Source: Candidatus Omnitrophota bacterium
GTDB taxonomy: Bacteria; Omnitrophota; Gorgyraeia; Gygaellales; Profunditerraquicolaceae
Assembly (NCBI GenBank): GCA_023229385.1
Contig: JALNZI010000085.1
Coordinates: 1-5,971, forward strand
Direction of reading: 5' to 3'
Length of the DNA stretch: 5,971 nucleotides
Below the pieces are notes generated by a model. It worked only from the letters and a program-made list of their open reading frames with translations, had not been told where the DNA came from and did no database searches. Both the position numbers and the translations under genes were made by a program. Below are positions 1 through 5,971 of this stretch, piece by piece. Each line of letters starts with the position of its first letter. Positions within the stretch are counted from its first letter, which is position 1.

Positions 1-1014
1 TACCTTTAAAATCAACGGGTATTTTGGCCAGGGCTGGGACGGGCTCCGGCATTCATCAGGACGAGGCATGACTTCGATCTGCACTACACAGCTTGCTCCC
101 TGACGATGCGCTGTGCCTACGCAATCAGCTCCGCTGTCCCCTCCGCCGATAACTACTACCTTCTTGCCTTTGGCGTCAATTAATTGCCCCTCCAAAATCT
201 TTTCTCCGCAAGCCCTGCGGTTAGACTGAGTAAGATAATCCATGGCAAAATATATGCCTTTTAACTGCCTCCCCTTGATCTTCAGATCTCTTGGAACACG
301 ACATCCTCCTGCCAGACACATCGCGTCAAAATCGGCTAAAAGTTTATCCGCCGGATAATCTATGCCTGCATCGACGCCTGTTTTAAAAACTACACCCTCT
401 TCTCTCCAGATATCGATACGTCTATCCAGAATATGTTTCTCTAATTTAAAATCCGGGATGCCATAACGTAATATACCGCCCGGTTTATTATCCCGCTCAA
501 AAACAGTTACATTATGGCCTGCACGGTTAAGCTGGGAGGCGCAGGATAAACCCGCCGGGCCTGAACCAATAACCGCGATCTTCTTGCCGGTCCTTTGCTT
601 TACAAGATGAGGTTTAATTAAGCCGTTCTTAAACCCTGCCTCGATAATCGCCAACTCATTTTCCTTAATAGTTACCGCCTGATCATTCAAACCCAGGACG
701 CAGGAGTATTCACAAAGAGCCGGACAAACCCTGCCGGTTATTTCAGGAAGATTATTTGTGGCATTCAATAAAGCAAGCGCTTGTTTCCAATTGCCCTGGA
801 ACATAAAATCATTCCACTCCGGGATATAGTTTCCTATCGGACAAGCCCAATGGCAAAAAGGAGTCGAGCAATCCATACAGCGGCTTGCCTGTTCCTGCGC
901 TTGGTTTTCCGGACGCATTTTATAAACATCCTTGAAATCCTTAACCCGCTCGCAAACCTGCCGGAAAGAACCGGACTGCCTGCCAATTTTAAGAAATCCC
1001 CTTTCTTCACCCAT
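1..1014 (-). CDS. gltD: Glutamate synthase small (beta) subunit, NAD(P)H-dependent; 3' end cut by window edge
   Basis: Reading the minus strand from the ATG at 1014 gives 338 open codons that continue past the left edge; the family is usually about 470-490 residues, so roughly the last 30% is missing. The protein takes electrons from NAD(P)H through FAD and passes them over Fe-S clusters to GltB in the cytoplasm. The N-terminus has two cysteine groups that bind [4Fe-4S] clusters: C46, C49, C54 and C58 in RCMDCSTPFCHWACP, and C97, C101 and C105 in GRVCPALCEYSC. An FAD-binding Rossmann motif, AVIGSGPAG, lies at 147-155. A second dinucleotide fold with VVVIGGGDSGADC at 286-298 fits the NAD(P)H site. 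YLTQSNRR at 260-267 is also typical of GltD. The start overlaps the gltB stop by 8 bases and has a strong ribosome site, so the two subunits are probably made by coupled translation. NADH versus NADPH preference cannot be decided here. Related Fe-S/FAD oxidoreductases (NfnB, PreT) share this fold, but adjacency to gltB settles the assignment. Confidence 0.95.
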   Translation of the reverse strand, partial: MGEERGFLKIGRQSGSFRQVCERVKDFKDVYKMRPENQAQEQASRCMDCSTPFCHWACPIGNYIPEWNDFMFQGNWKQALALLNATNNLPEITGRVCPALCEYSCVLGLNDQAVTIKENELAIIEAGFKNGLIKPHLVKQRTGKKIAVIGSGPAGLSCASQLNRAGHNVTVFERDNKPGGILRYGIPDFKLEKHILDRRIDIWREEGVVFKTGVDAGIDYPADKLLADFDAMCLAGGCRVPRDLKIKGRQLKGIYFAMDYLTQSNRRACGEKILEGQLIDAKGKKVVVIGGGDSGADCVGTAHRQGASCVVQIEVMPRPDECRSPSQPWPKYPLILKV

Positions 1015-4000
1015 CGAGATCCTCCGCAAGATCAAGTTTCTCTTCGATCTTAACCCCTTCCAAAATACGCTTATATTCTATCGGCATAACCCTGACAAAT
1101 TTCTTAAGATAACTGTGGAGATTATCCAAAATCATTTTGGCCTTACTGCTTTTTGTGTATTTAAAGTGGTTGCTCAGTAAATGGTATATCGTATCTTTAT
1201 CCGGCTCCTTGATCCTTTCTAATTCCACCATATCCAGATTGCATCTTTGCTTAAATGCAGCATCTTCATCATACACATAAGCTATGCCTCCGGACATGCC
1301 GGCGCCGAAATTATTTCCTGTTTTACCTAAAACAATCACCCTGCCTCCGGTCATATACTCGCAACCATGGTCTCCTACCCCCTCGACAACCGCATACAAT
1401 CCGGAATTTCTCACGCAAAACCTTTCGCCGGCTACGCCGCTGATATATGCCTCTCCTGATATCGCGCCGTAAAAAGAAGTATTGCCCGCAATAATATTCT
1501 CGTCCGCTTTGTAATCAGCCCTTCTATCCGGATAGACGATAATCTTGCCTCCGGAGATCCCTTTTCCTACGTAATCATTGGCCATACCTTCTAATTCCAG
1601 GGTAACGCCTTTTGCCAGGAATGCACCAAAGCTCTGTCCGGCAATACCGGAAAATTTAAAGATTAAAGAATCTTCTAACAACACCCCTTCACCGCATCTT
1701 TTACAAATCTCTCCGCTTAACATCGCGCCCACTGCCCTGTCGGTATTATTAATCCCCAGCGAAATCTTTACCGGAACATTCCTCTGAACGCAATCCTCCC
1801 ACATCCCGATCAGTTTTCTATCCAGTACGGAATCAAGTCCGCCGTCTTGTTTGGTTTTGCAGAAACGACCGACATCTTCGGAAAGATTTGGTTTGTAAAG
1901 AAGACGTGAATAATCTATATGACTTGCCTTGGGAGGGACAATTTCCTGATTCAACTCCAGAAGATCAGTCCTGCCGATCATTTCATCTATTGTCCTTAAT
2001 CCCAGGCTGGCCATAATTTCGCGCAGTTCAGTCACGATGAAATTGAAGTAATTTACGATATACTCCGGTCGACCGCTGAATCTTTTCTGCAGTATATCAT
2101 CCTGTGTAGCCACTCCCACCGAACAATTATTAAGATGGCAATGCCGCAGCATAACGCAACCGATTACTACCAGCACTGCCGAACAAAAACCATATTCTTC
2201 CGCCCCTAATAGAGCCGCAATCGCCACATCCCTGCCAGTACGCATCTGTCCGTCAGCCTGCAGGCGCACCCTGGAACGCAGATTATTCAACAGGAGCGTC
2301 TGATGCGTTTCAGAAATTCCCAATTCCCAGGGAAGCCCCGCATATCTTATCGAGCTTCTGGGAGAGGCGCCTGTTCCGCCATCGCCTCCGGAAATAAGAA
2401 TCATGTCCGCATGCCCTTTTGCTACGCCGGCGGCAACAGTACCTACCCCGACTTCCGAGACAAGCTTTACACTCACCCTGGCCAGCGGATTTGCGTTTTT
2501 TAAATCAAAGATTAACTGCGCGAGATCTTCAATAGAATATATGTCATGATGCGGAGGCGGAGAAATCAAGGTTACCCCGGGAGTAGTATATCTTGTGCGG
2601 GCGATTATTCCGCTTACCTTATGCCCGGGAAGCTGGCCGCCTTCTCCGGGTTTAGCGCCCTGGGCAATCTTGATCTGTATTTCATCGGCATTGACTAAAT
2701 AATTTATGGTTACACCGAACCTGCCGGAGGCAACTTGTTTTATCGCGCTTCTCCTGGAGTCGCCGTTAGGCAAGGTGATAAACCGATTGGGATCTTCTCC
2801 TCCCTCGCCGGTATTGGATTTACCTCCTATGCGGTTCATGGCAATGGCGATTGTTTCATGCGCTGCGCCGCTTATCGAACCAAAGCTCATCGCCCCGGTA
2901 ACAAAACGCTTAAAAATCTTCTCCGCCGGCTCTACTTCTTCGATAGAAACAGGATTTGTCTTTTTAAATTTCAGCAGGCTTCTTAAAGTAGTCGGATTCT
3001 CTGCCTGATTATTAATTAACTGCGCAAACTCCAGGTATTTCTTATAATCCAAGTTACGCGTAGCATCCTGCAAGGCAGCTATGCTCTCGGGGTTCCAAAG
3101 ATGAAATTCTCCGTCTTTTTTCCACTGGTAAACCCCTCCGCTTGCCAGGAAAACTTCACCAGTAACCCTATCGGCATATGCCTCTTTATGCCTTTGTATA
3201 GTTTCTTCAATTATCCCCTCAAGCCCTACTCCGCCGATACGCGATACAGTTCCGGTAAAATATTTTTCAACAAATTCACTGTTCAAGCCTAATGCCTCGA
3301 ATATCTGTGCGCCGCGGTAACTCCTGAGTGTAGATATCCCCATTTTAGAAAGAATTTTTAAGATTCCGTCGGTCAATGCCTTATTGTAATTTTTAAGCGC
3401 AGTGTCCAGATCGAGCTTAATCTCTTTTTCTTCAATAAGGTGATGCACTGCTTCATAAGCAAGGTAAGGATTAACACAATCCGCGCCAAAACCGAAAAGC
3501 AGAGCAAAATGATGCACCTCTTTAGGTTCTGCGCTCTCTACAATTAAAGCTACCTGTGAACGGATGGTCTTTTTTACCAGGTATTGGTGGATGGTGCTGG
3601 TCGCTAAAAGCGCCGGAAGGGCAATATTATCCTTGTCCGAACCGCGGTCGCTCAAAATAATGAATGCATAACCCTGCTCAATGGCGTATTCTGCCTCAAA
3701 ACAGATTCTCTCTAAACTCCGCACAAAGGCGTCTTTTGCAGCTGTGGCATCAAAAAAAGTATAGATGGTCTTAGCCTTAAAACTATTTATGCTGATGTCG
3801 CGCACTTTCTCAAGCTCGGCATTCGTAAGGATAGGGTTTCTCACCCTTAACTTATGGCTGTGCCTGGCGGACTCCTCGAGTATATTTCTTTCCGGGCCGA
3901 TAAAACTCTCCAGGCTCATCACCAACTTCTCCCTGATTGAGTCTATCGGAGGATTGGTTACCTGAGCGAACAATTGCTTGAAATACGTATAAAGCAGCTG

Positions 4001-5521
4001 CGGCTTGGAAGATAAAAAGGCGTGGGGTATATCGCTGCCCATAGAGCCGACCGGCTCCTTAGCCTCCGCAGCCATAGGCTTGATAACCATCTTTAAATCT
4101 TCTCTTGAATAACCAAAGGCCTTGAAATTTTCTATTAAGTCCTGCGGCCGCTTGCCACCCTGGCCACTGTCGACAAGCTTATCCAAATCCACCATCGCCT
4201 CGGCGTTCCATTTTCCATACGCAGAGCGTCCGGATACAGCCTGTTTAATCTCAGAATCCCCAATTATGCGGCCGGATTTAGTATCAATAAAAAATATCTT
4301 ACCTGGTTCAAGCCTGCCGGAAACCTTGATTTGGCCGGGGTCTATATCTAAAACCCCGACTTCAGATGCCATTACTACAAAATCGTTTTTGGTCACAATA
4401 TAACGCGCCGGACGCAGTCCATTCCTGTCCAAAACCGCCCCAATATTCTTACCATCTGTGAAAGCAATGGCAGCCGGGCCATCCCAGGGCTCCATAAAAC
4501 AGGCATGGTATTTATAAAAATCTCTTAGTTCTTTATTCATAAACCTGTCGTGCTCCCAGGCCGCGGGAATAAGCATCATCATAACATGCTCAAGCGACCT
4601 ACCGGATAAAACCAAAAGTTCAAATAAGTTATCAATTGCGGCAGAATCGCTTCCTCCTTCAACAATAACTGGCTTCAACTTCTCTATGTCCATACCGAAT
4701 AATTCGCTTGCCAGCAGCCTCTCTCTGGCTCTGACTCCATTAACATTACCGCGCAAGGTATTAATCTCTCCATTATGCGCCAAAAAGCGGAACGGCTGCG
4801 CCAGGTTCCAGGTAGGGAATGTGTTTGTTGAATAACGCGAATGCACCAGGCACAAAGCGCTTTTTATCTCTTCATTCTTTAAATCCAGAAAAAAGCTATC
4901 GATTTGTTCAGGCATAAGCAGGCCTTTATAAGATAAGGTCCGGCAGGAGATATTAGTTATATAAAATGAATCCTTTTGTTTTAACTCAGACTCAAATATG
5001 GCGTTCTCAACCCGCTTTCTAATAATATAAAGTTTTCTTTCAAAACCCGCCTCGCTATCAATATCTTTATTCCTGCCGATAAAAACCTGCTCAAAAACAG
5101 GTTGCGTCTTCTTGGCGCCTTCACCTATACCAGAATCATCTATGGGAACGCCTCGCCAGCCTAAAAGTACCTGGCCCTCCTGCTTAACTATTTTTTCAAA
5201 ACTCTCCTTGCAAAAACTACGCTCACCAGAGTCCTGAGGCAAAAAGATTAACCCTACCCCATATGCGCCAAAATCAGGTAAATTAATTTTAATATCCTGG
5301 CTGACTTTTCTAAAAAAGCTGTGCGGGATCTGGATTAAAATCCCAGCCCCGTCTCCAGTCTTAGGATCAGCCCCGACTGCCCCGCGGTGCGACAGGCGAT
5401 GCAAAACCTCAATACCCTGCCTGACTATAGCATTTGATTGCCGGCCTTTTATATCGCAAACAAACCCCACCCCGCAGGCATCGTGTTCAAAAGCAGGATC
5501 ATATAAACCTTGAGCTTTCAT
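1007..5521 (-). CDS. gltB: Glutamate synthase large (alpha) subunit
   Basis: This 1504-residue protein is full length for the family (about 1500). It converts glutamine and 2-oxoglutarate to two glutamates using electrons delivered by GltD. A 15-residue propeptide (MKAQGLYDPAFEHDA) precedes Cys16, which should become the N-terminal nucleophile of the class II glutamine amidotransferase domain. Arg46 in SHRGA, Asn250-Gly251 in AHNGEI and Asp292 in EGGSDSAAIDN match the other active-site positions. A central linker domain (about 470-770) follows. The FMN and 2-oxoglutarate domain (about 810-1185) carries AMSFGSIS at 877-884, GGKSNTGEGGED at 899-910, AKPGEGGQLPGHK at 956-968 and SGGDGGTGASP at 1044-1054. 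Cys1122, Cys1128 and Cys1133 (C-x5-C-x4-C in GCVMLRHCHLNNC) bind the [3Fe-4S] cluster. A GXGXG beta-helix domain covers about 1250-1440. The start is supported by GAGGT 6 bases upstream and by the propeptide length. gltD directly downstream argues for the NAD(P)H-dependent rather than the ferredoxin-dependent type. No active-site residue is missing and there is no frameshift. Confidence 0.98.
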   Translation of the reverse strand: MKAQGLYDPAFEHDACGVGFVCDIKGRQSNAIVRQGIEVLHRLSHRGAVGADPKTGDGAGILIQIPHSFFRKVSQDIKINLPDFGAYGVGLIFLPQDSGERSFCKESFEKIVKQEGQVLLGWRGVPIDDSGIGEGAKKTQPVFEQVFIGRNKDIDSEAGFERKLYIIRKRVENAIFESELKQKDSFYITNISCRTLSYKGLLMPEQIDSFFLDLKNEEIKSALCLVHSRYSTNTFPTWNLAQPFRFLAHNGEINTLRGNVNGVRARERLLASELFGMDIEKLKPVIVEGGSDSAAIDNLFELLVLSGRSLEHVMMMLIPAAWEHDRFMNKELRDFYKYHACFMEPWDGPAAIAFTDGKNIGAVLDRNGLRPARYIVTKNDFVVMASEVGVLDIDPGQIKVSGRLEPGKIFFIDTKSGRIIGDSEIKQAVSGRSAYGKWNAEAMVDLDKLVDSGQGGKRPQDLIENFKAFGYSREDLKMVIKPMAAEAKEPVGSMGSDIPHAFLSSKPQLLYTYFKQLFAQVTNPPIDSIREKLVMSLESFIGPERNILEESARHSHKLRVRNPILTNAELEKVRDISINSFKAKTIYTFFDATAAKDAFVRSLERICFEAEYAIEQGYAFIILSDRGSDKDNIALPALLATSTIHQYLVKKTIRSQVALIVESAEPKEVHHFALLFGFGADCVNPYLAYEAVHHLIEEKEIKLDLDTALKNYNKALTDGILKILSKMGISTLRSYRGAQIFEALGLNSEFVEKYFTGTVSRIGGVGLEGIIEETIQRHKEAYADRVTGEVFLASGGVYQWKKDGEFHLWNPESIAALQDATRNLDYKKYLEFAQLINNQAENPTTLRSLLKFKKTNPVSIEEVEPAEKIFKRFVTGAMSFGSISGAAHETIAIAMNRIGGKSNTGEGGEDPNRFITLPNGDSRRSAIKQVASGRFGVTINYLVNADEIQIKIAQGAKPGEGGQLPGHKVSGIIARTRYTTPGVTLISPPPHHDIYSIEDLAQLIFDLKNANPLARVSVKLVSEVGVGTVAAGVAKGHADMILISGGDGGTGASPRSSIRYAGLPWELGISETHQTLLLNNLRSRVRLQADGQMRTGRDVAIAALLGAEEYGFCSAVLVVIGCVMLRHCHLNNCSVGVATQDDILQKRFSGRPEYIVNYFNFIVTELREIMASLGLRTIDEMIGRTDLLELNQEIVPPKASHIDYSRLLYKPNLSEDVGRFCKTKQDGGLDSVLDRKLIGMWEDCVQRNVPVKISLGINNTDRAVGAMLSGEICKRCGEGVLLEDSLIFKFSGIAGQSFGAFLAKGVTLELEGMANDYVGKGISGGKIIVYPDRRADYKADENIIAGNTSFYGAISGEAYISGVAGERFCVRNSGLYAVVEGVGDHGCEYMTGGRVIVLGKTGNNFGAGMSGGIAYVYDEDAAFKQRCNLDMVELERIKEPDKDTIYHLLSNHFKYTKSSKAKMILDNLHSYLKKFVRVMPIEYKRILEGVKIEEKLDLAEDLDG
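1021..1025 (-). promoter_or_regulatory. Ribosome binding site of gltD
   Basis: GGAGG on the minus strand lies 6 bases before the ATG at 1014, inside the last codons of gltB. It fixes the gltD start within the overlap ATGGGTGA, where the TGA ends gltB. Confidence 0.85.
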
Positions 5522-5766
5522 ATCTTTACCTCATGCAAAGAAATCCCCAGCTTCTTAATTTTAGCGCGCAAGGTATTTCTGTTTATTCCCAATAATCTGG
5601 CAGCTTTTATCTGATTGCCAAAAGTTATCATCAGGGTATTCGTAATCAATGATTTATCCAGTGCATCTAACATAATATGATAAATTTGACCTTCTTTACC
5701 TTTCAGGAACATCCGGTCTAACTCCAAAAGCGCTTTTTCTATTTCTCTTGCCTCGTCATCAATCAT
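5518..5766 (-). CDS. Small Fis-type helix-turn-helix DNA-binding protein
   Basis: The 82-residue product has a C-terminal Fis/NtrC-type DNA-binding domain (HTH_8 family). EGQIYHIMLDALDKSL (25-40) resembles the helix before the HTH in this family. FGNQIKAARLLGINRNTLRA (49-68) is an almost textbook Fis/NtrC recognition unit. It is the size of stand-alone Fis (98 residues in E. coli), not of a sigma-54 activator: there is no room for a AAA+ or receiver domain. The N-terminal 24 residues are charged and probably helical, and I recognise nothing else in them. The stop codon overlaps the gltB start (ATGA), so it is the first gene of the operon and a natural candidate for a regulator of gltBD or the upstream synthetase; that role is inferred. 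The start at 5766 is the first ATG in frame but lacks a good ribosome site. ATG 5712 (Met19) has GGAG 9 bases upstream and would give 64 residues that keep the whole HTH. The domain call is firm; the exact start and the target are not. Confidence 0.88.
   Translation of the reverse strand: MIDDEAREIEKALLELDRMFLKGKEGQIYHIMLDALDKSLITNTLMITFGNQIKAARLLGINRNTLRAKIKKLGISLHEVKI
5528..5532 (-). promoter_or_regulatory. Ribosome binding site of gltB
   Basis: GAGGT on the minus strand lies 6 bases before the gltB ATG at 5521 and inside the last codons of the Fis-type gene. Together with the ATGA stop/start overlap it indicates translational coupling between the regulator and gltB. Confidence 0.8.
5722..5725 (-). 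promoter_or_regulatory. Possible ribosome binding site for an internal start of the Fis-type gene
   Basis: GGAG on the minus strand lies 9 bases before an in-frame ATG at 5712 (codon 19). The longer start at 5766 is preceded only by ATACAGAAA, which has no clear Shine-Dalgarno match, so this site could mark the true start. Confidence 0.35.
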
Positions 5767-5796
5767 TTTCTGTATAGTTATTAAGCAACTTCGTTT

Positions 5797-5826
5797 ATAA
5801 AAGCGCGCCTATTTAAAGGCGCGCCT
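5797..5826 (-). terminator. Intrinsic terminator-like hairpin after the glutamine synthetase gene
   Basis: Reading the minus strand, AGGCGCGCC (5826-5818) and GGCGCGCTT (5809-5801) can pair as a 9-bp stem: seven G-C pairs, one G-U and one A-U, around the 8-base loop TTTAAATA. The strand continues TTTTAT from the end of the stem, and the two T's already in the stem shorten the free U-tract. The hairpin starts 9 bases after the synthetase stop codon, the usual place for a rho-independent terminator. The short U-run suggests it may be leaky. It sits only about 35 bases before the Fis-type start, so it could also serve as an attenuator or operator. Confidence 0.7.
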
Positions 5827-5835
5827 AAAGTTTCT

Positions 5836-5971
5836 TTATTTTATAAACAACATTTCCCTATACTTCGGCAGATCCCAGGTATCATCGGGAACAACGCACT
5901 CTAATGCATCTGCATGCCTGCGAATATGCTCCATCAACGGCTTAAGCTCGTTGAAATAAAGCTCAGCCCGT
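5836..5971 (-). CDS. glnN: Glutamine synthetase type III, C-terminal end; 5' part beyond window
   Basis: Only the last 44 codons and the TAA stop (5838-5836) are inside the window; the gene enters from the right edge. The translation begins RAELYFNELKPLMEHIRRHA and ends DLPKYREMLFIK. An end of the form W-x-LP-x-Y-x-E-x-LF, after a helix like PLMEHIRRHADALE, is the characteristic C-terminus of type III glutamine synthetases (GlnN, about 700 residues, dodecameric). It does not resemble type I GlnA, which ends with the adenylylation region and a different tail. The enzyme uses ATP to condense ammonium with glutamate, making the glutamine that GltB consumes, so its position next to gltBD fits. 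The active site is outside the window, so integrity cannot be judged. The assignment rests on recognising a short tail plus the context. Confidence 0.82.
   Translation of the reverse strand, partial: RAELYFNELKPLMEHIRRHADALECVVPDDTWDLPKYREMLFIK

Noticed and set aside
2123..2156. Possible altered [3Fe-4S] site in GltB, CHLNNCSVG instead of the common CHLNTCPVG
   Set aside because: All three cysteines keep the C-x5-C-x4-C spacing. The residue after the third cysteine varies naturally (E. coli has Ala), so no functional change is implied.
781..4403. Plus-strand open frames of 62-100 codons, for example at 781-1053, 2706-3008 and 4122-4403
   Set aside because: All lie opposite the well-supported gltB and gltD reading frames, overlap one another, and translate to low-complexity or family-less peptides. 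They are antisense shadows.
5474..5521. Unusually short GltB propeptide (15 residues before Cys16)
   Set aside because: E. coli and Azospirillum GltB have longer propeptides, but short ones with a similar sequence, KAQGLY...FEHDACG, occur in other bacteria such as Bacillus, so it is not remarkable.
1007..5521. GltB as a ferredoxin-dependent glutamate synthase
   Set aside because: A gltD with FAD, NAD(P)H and Fe-S motifs is directly coupled downstream, which supports the two-subunit NAD(P)H enzyme.
5803..5826. Repeated GCGCGCCT as a mobile-element end or CRISPR-like repeat
   Set aside because: There are only two short copies, they form the two arms of one hairpin next to a stop codon, and there is no transposase or further repeat unit.

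Overview
This window is a bacterial nitrogen-assimilation locus, read entirely from the minus strand. In transcription order (right to left) it holds four genes. First is the last 44 codons of what looks like a type III glutamine synthetase, followed by a GC-rich hairpin that resembles an intrinsic terminator. After a short gap comes an 82-residue Fis-type helix-turn-helix protein. Then come the complete large subunit of glutamate synthase (gltB, 1504 residues) and the first 338 codons of the small subunit (gltD), which runs off the left edge.

The last three genes form a tight, translationally coupled unit. The regulator's stop codon overlaps the gltB start as ATGA, and the gltB stop overlaps the gltD start by 8 bases. 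Both glt genes have strong Shine-Dalgarno sequences lying inside the preceding reading frame. No gap longer than 69 bases exists anywhere in the window. All plus-strand open frames lie opposite gltB and gltD and look like shadows.

The genes would work as a GS/GOGAT cycle. Glutamine synthetase uses ATP to fix ammonium onto glutamate. GltB then hydrolyses glutamine, channels the ammonia to 2-oxoglutarate and makes glutamate at its FMN site, with electrons supplied from NAD(P)H through the FAD and Fe-S centres of GltD. The small Fis-like protein is the only part whose role is not obvious; from its position it may regulate this locus.

The organism cannot be named from the sequence. The base composition is moderate. 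The combination of a type III synthetase, a short-propeptide GltB and a stand-alone Fis-type regulator outside a gammaproteobacterial context suggests a less-studied, perhaps uncultured, Gram-negative-type lineage such as Omnitrophota or Elusimicrobiota, but this is a weak inference. I see no mobile element, CRISPR array, RNA gene or novel multi-gene system. The main point of interest is the regulator fused into the gltBD operon.
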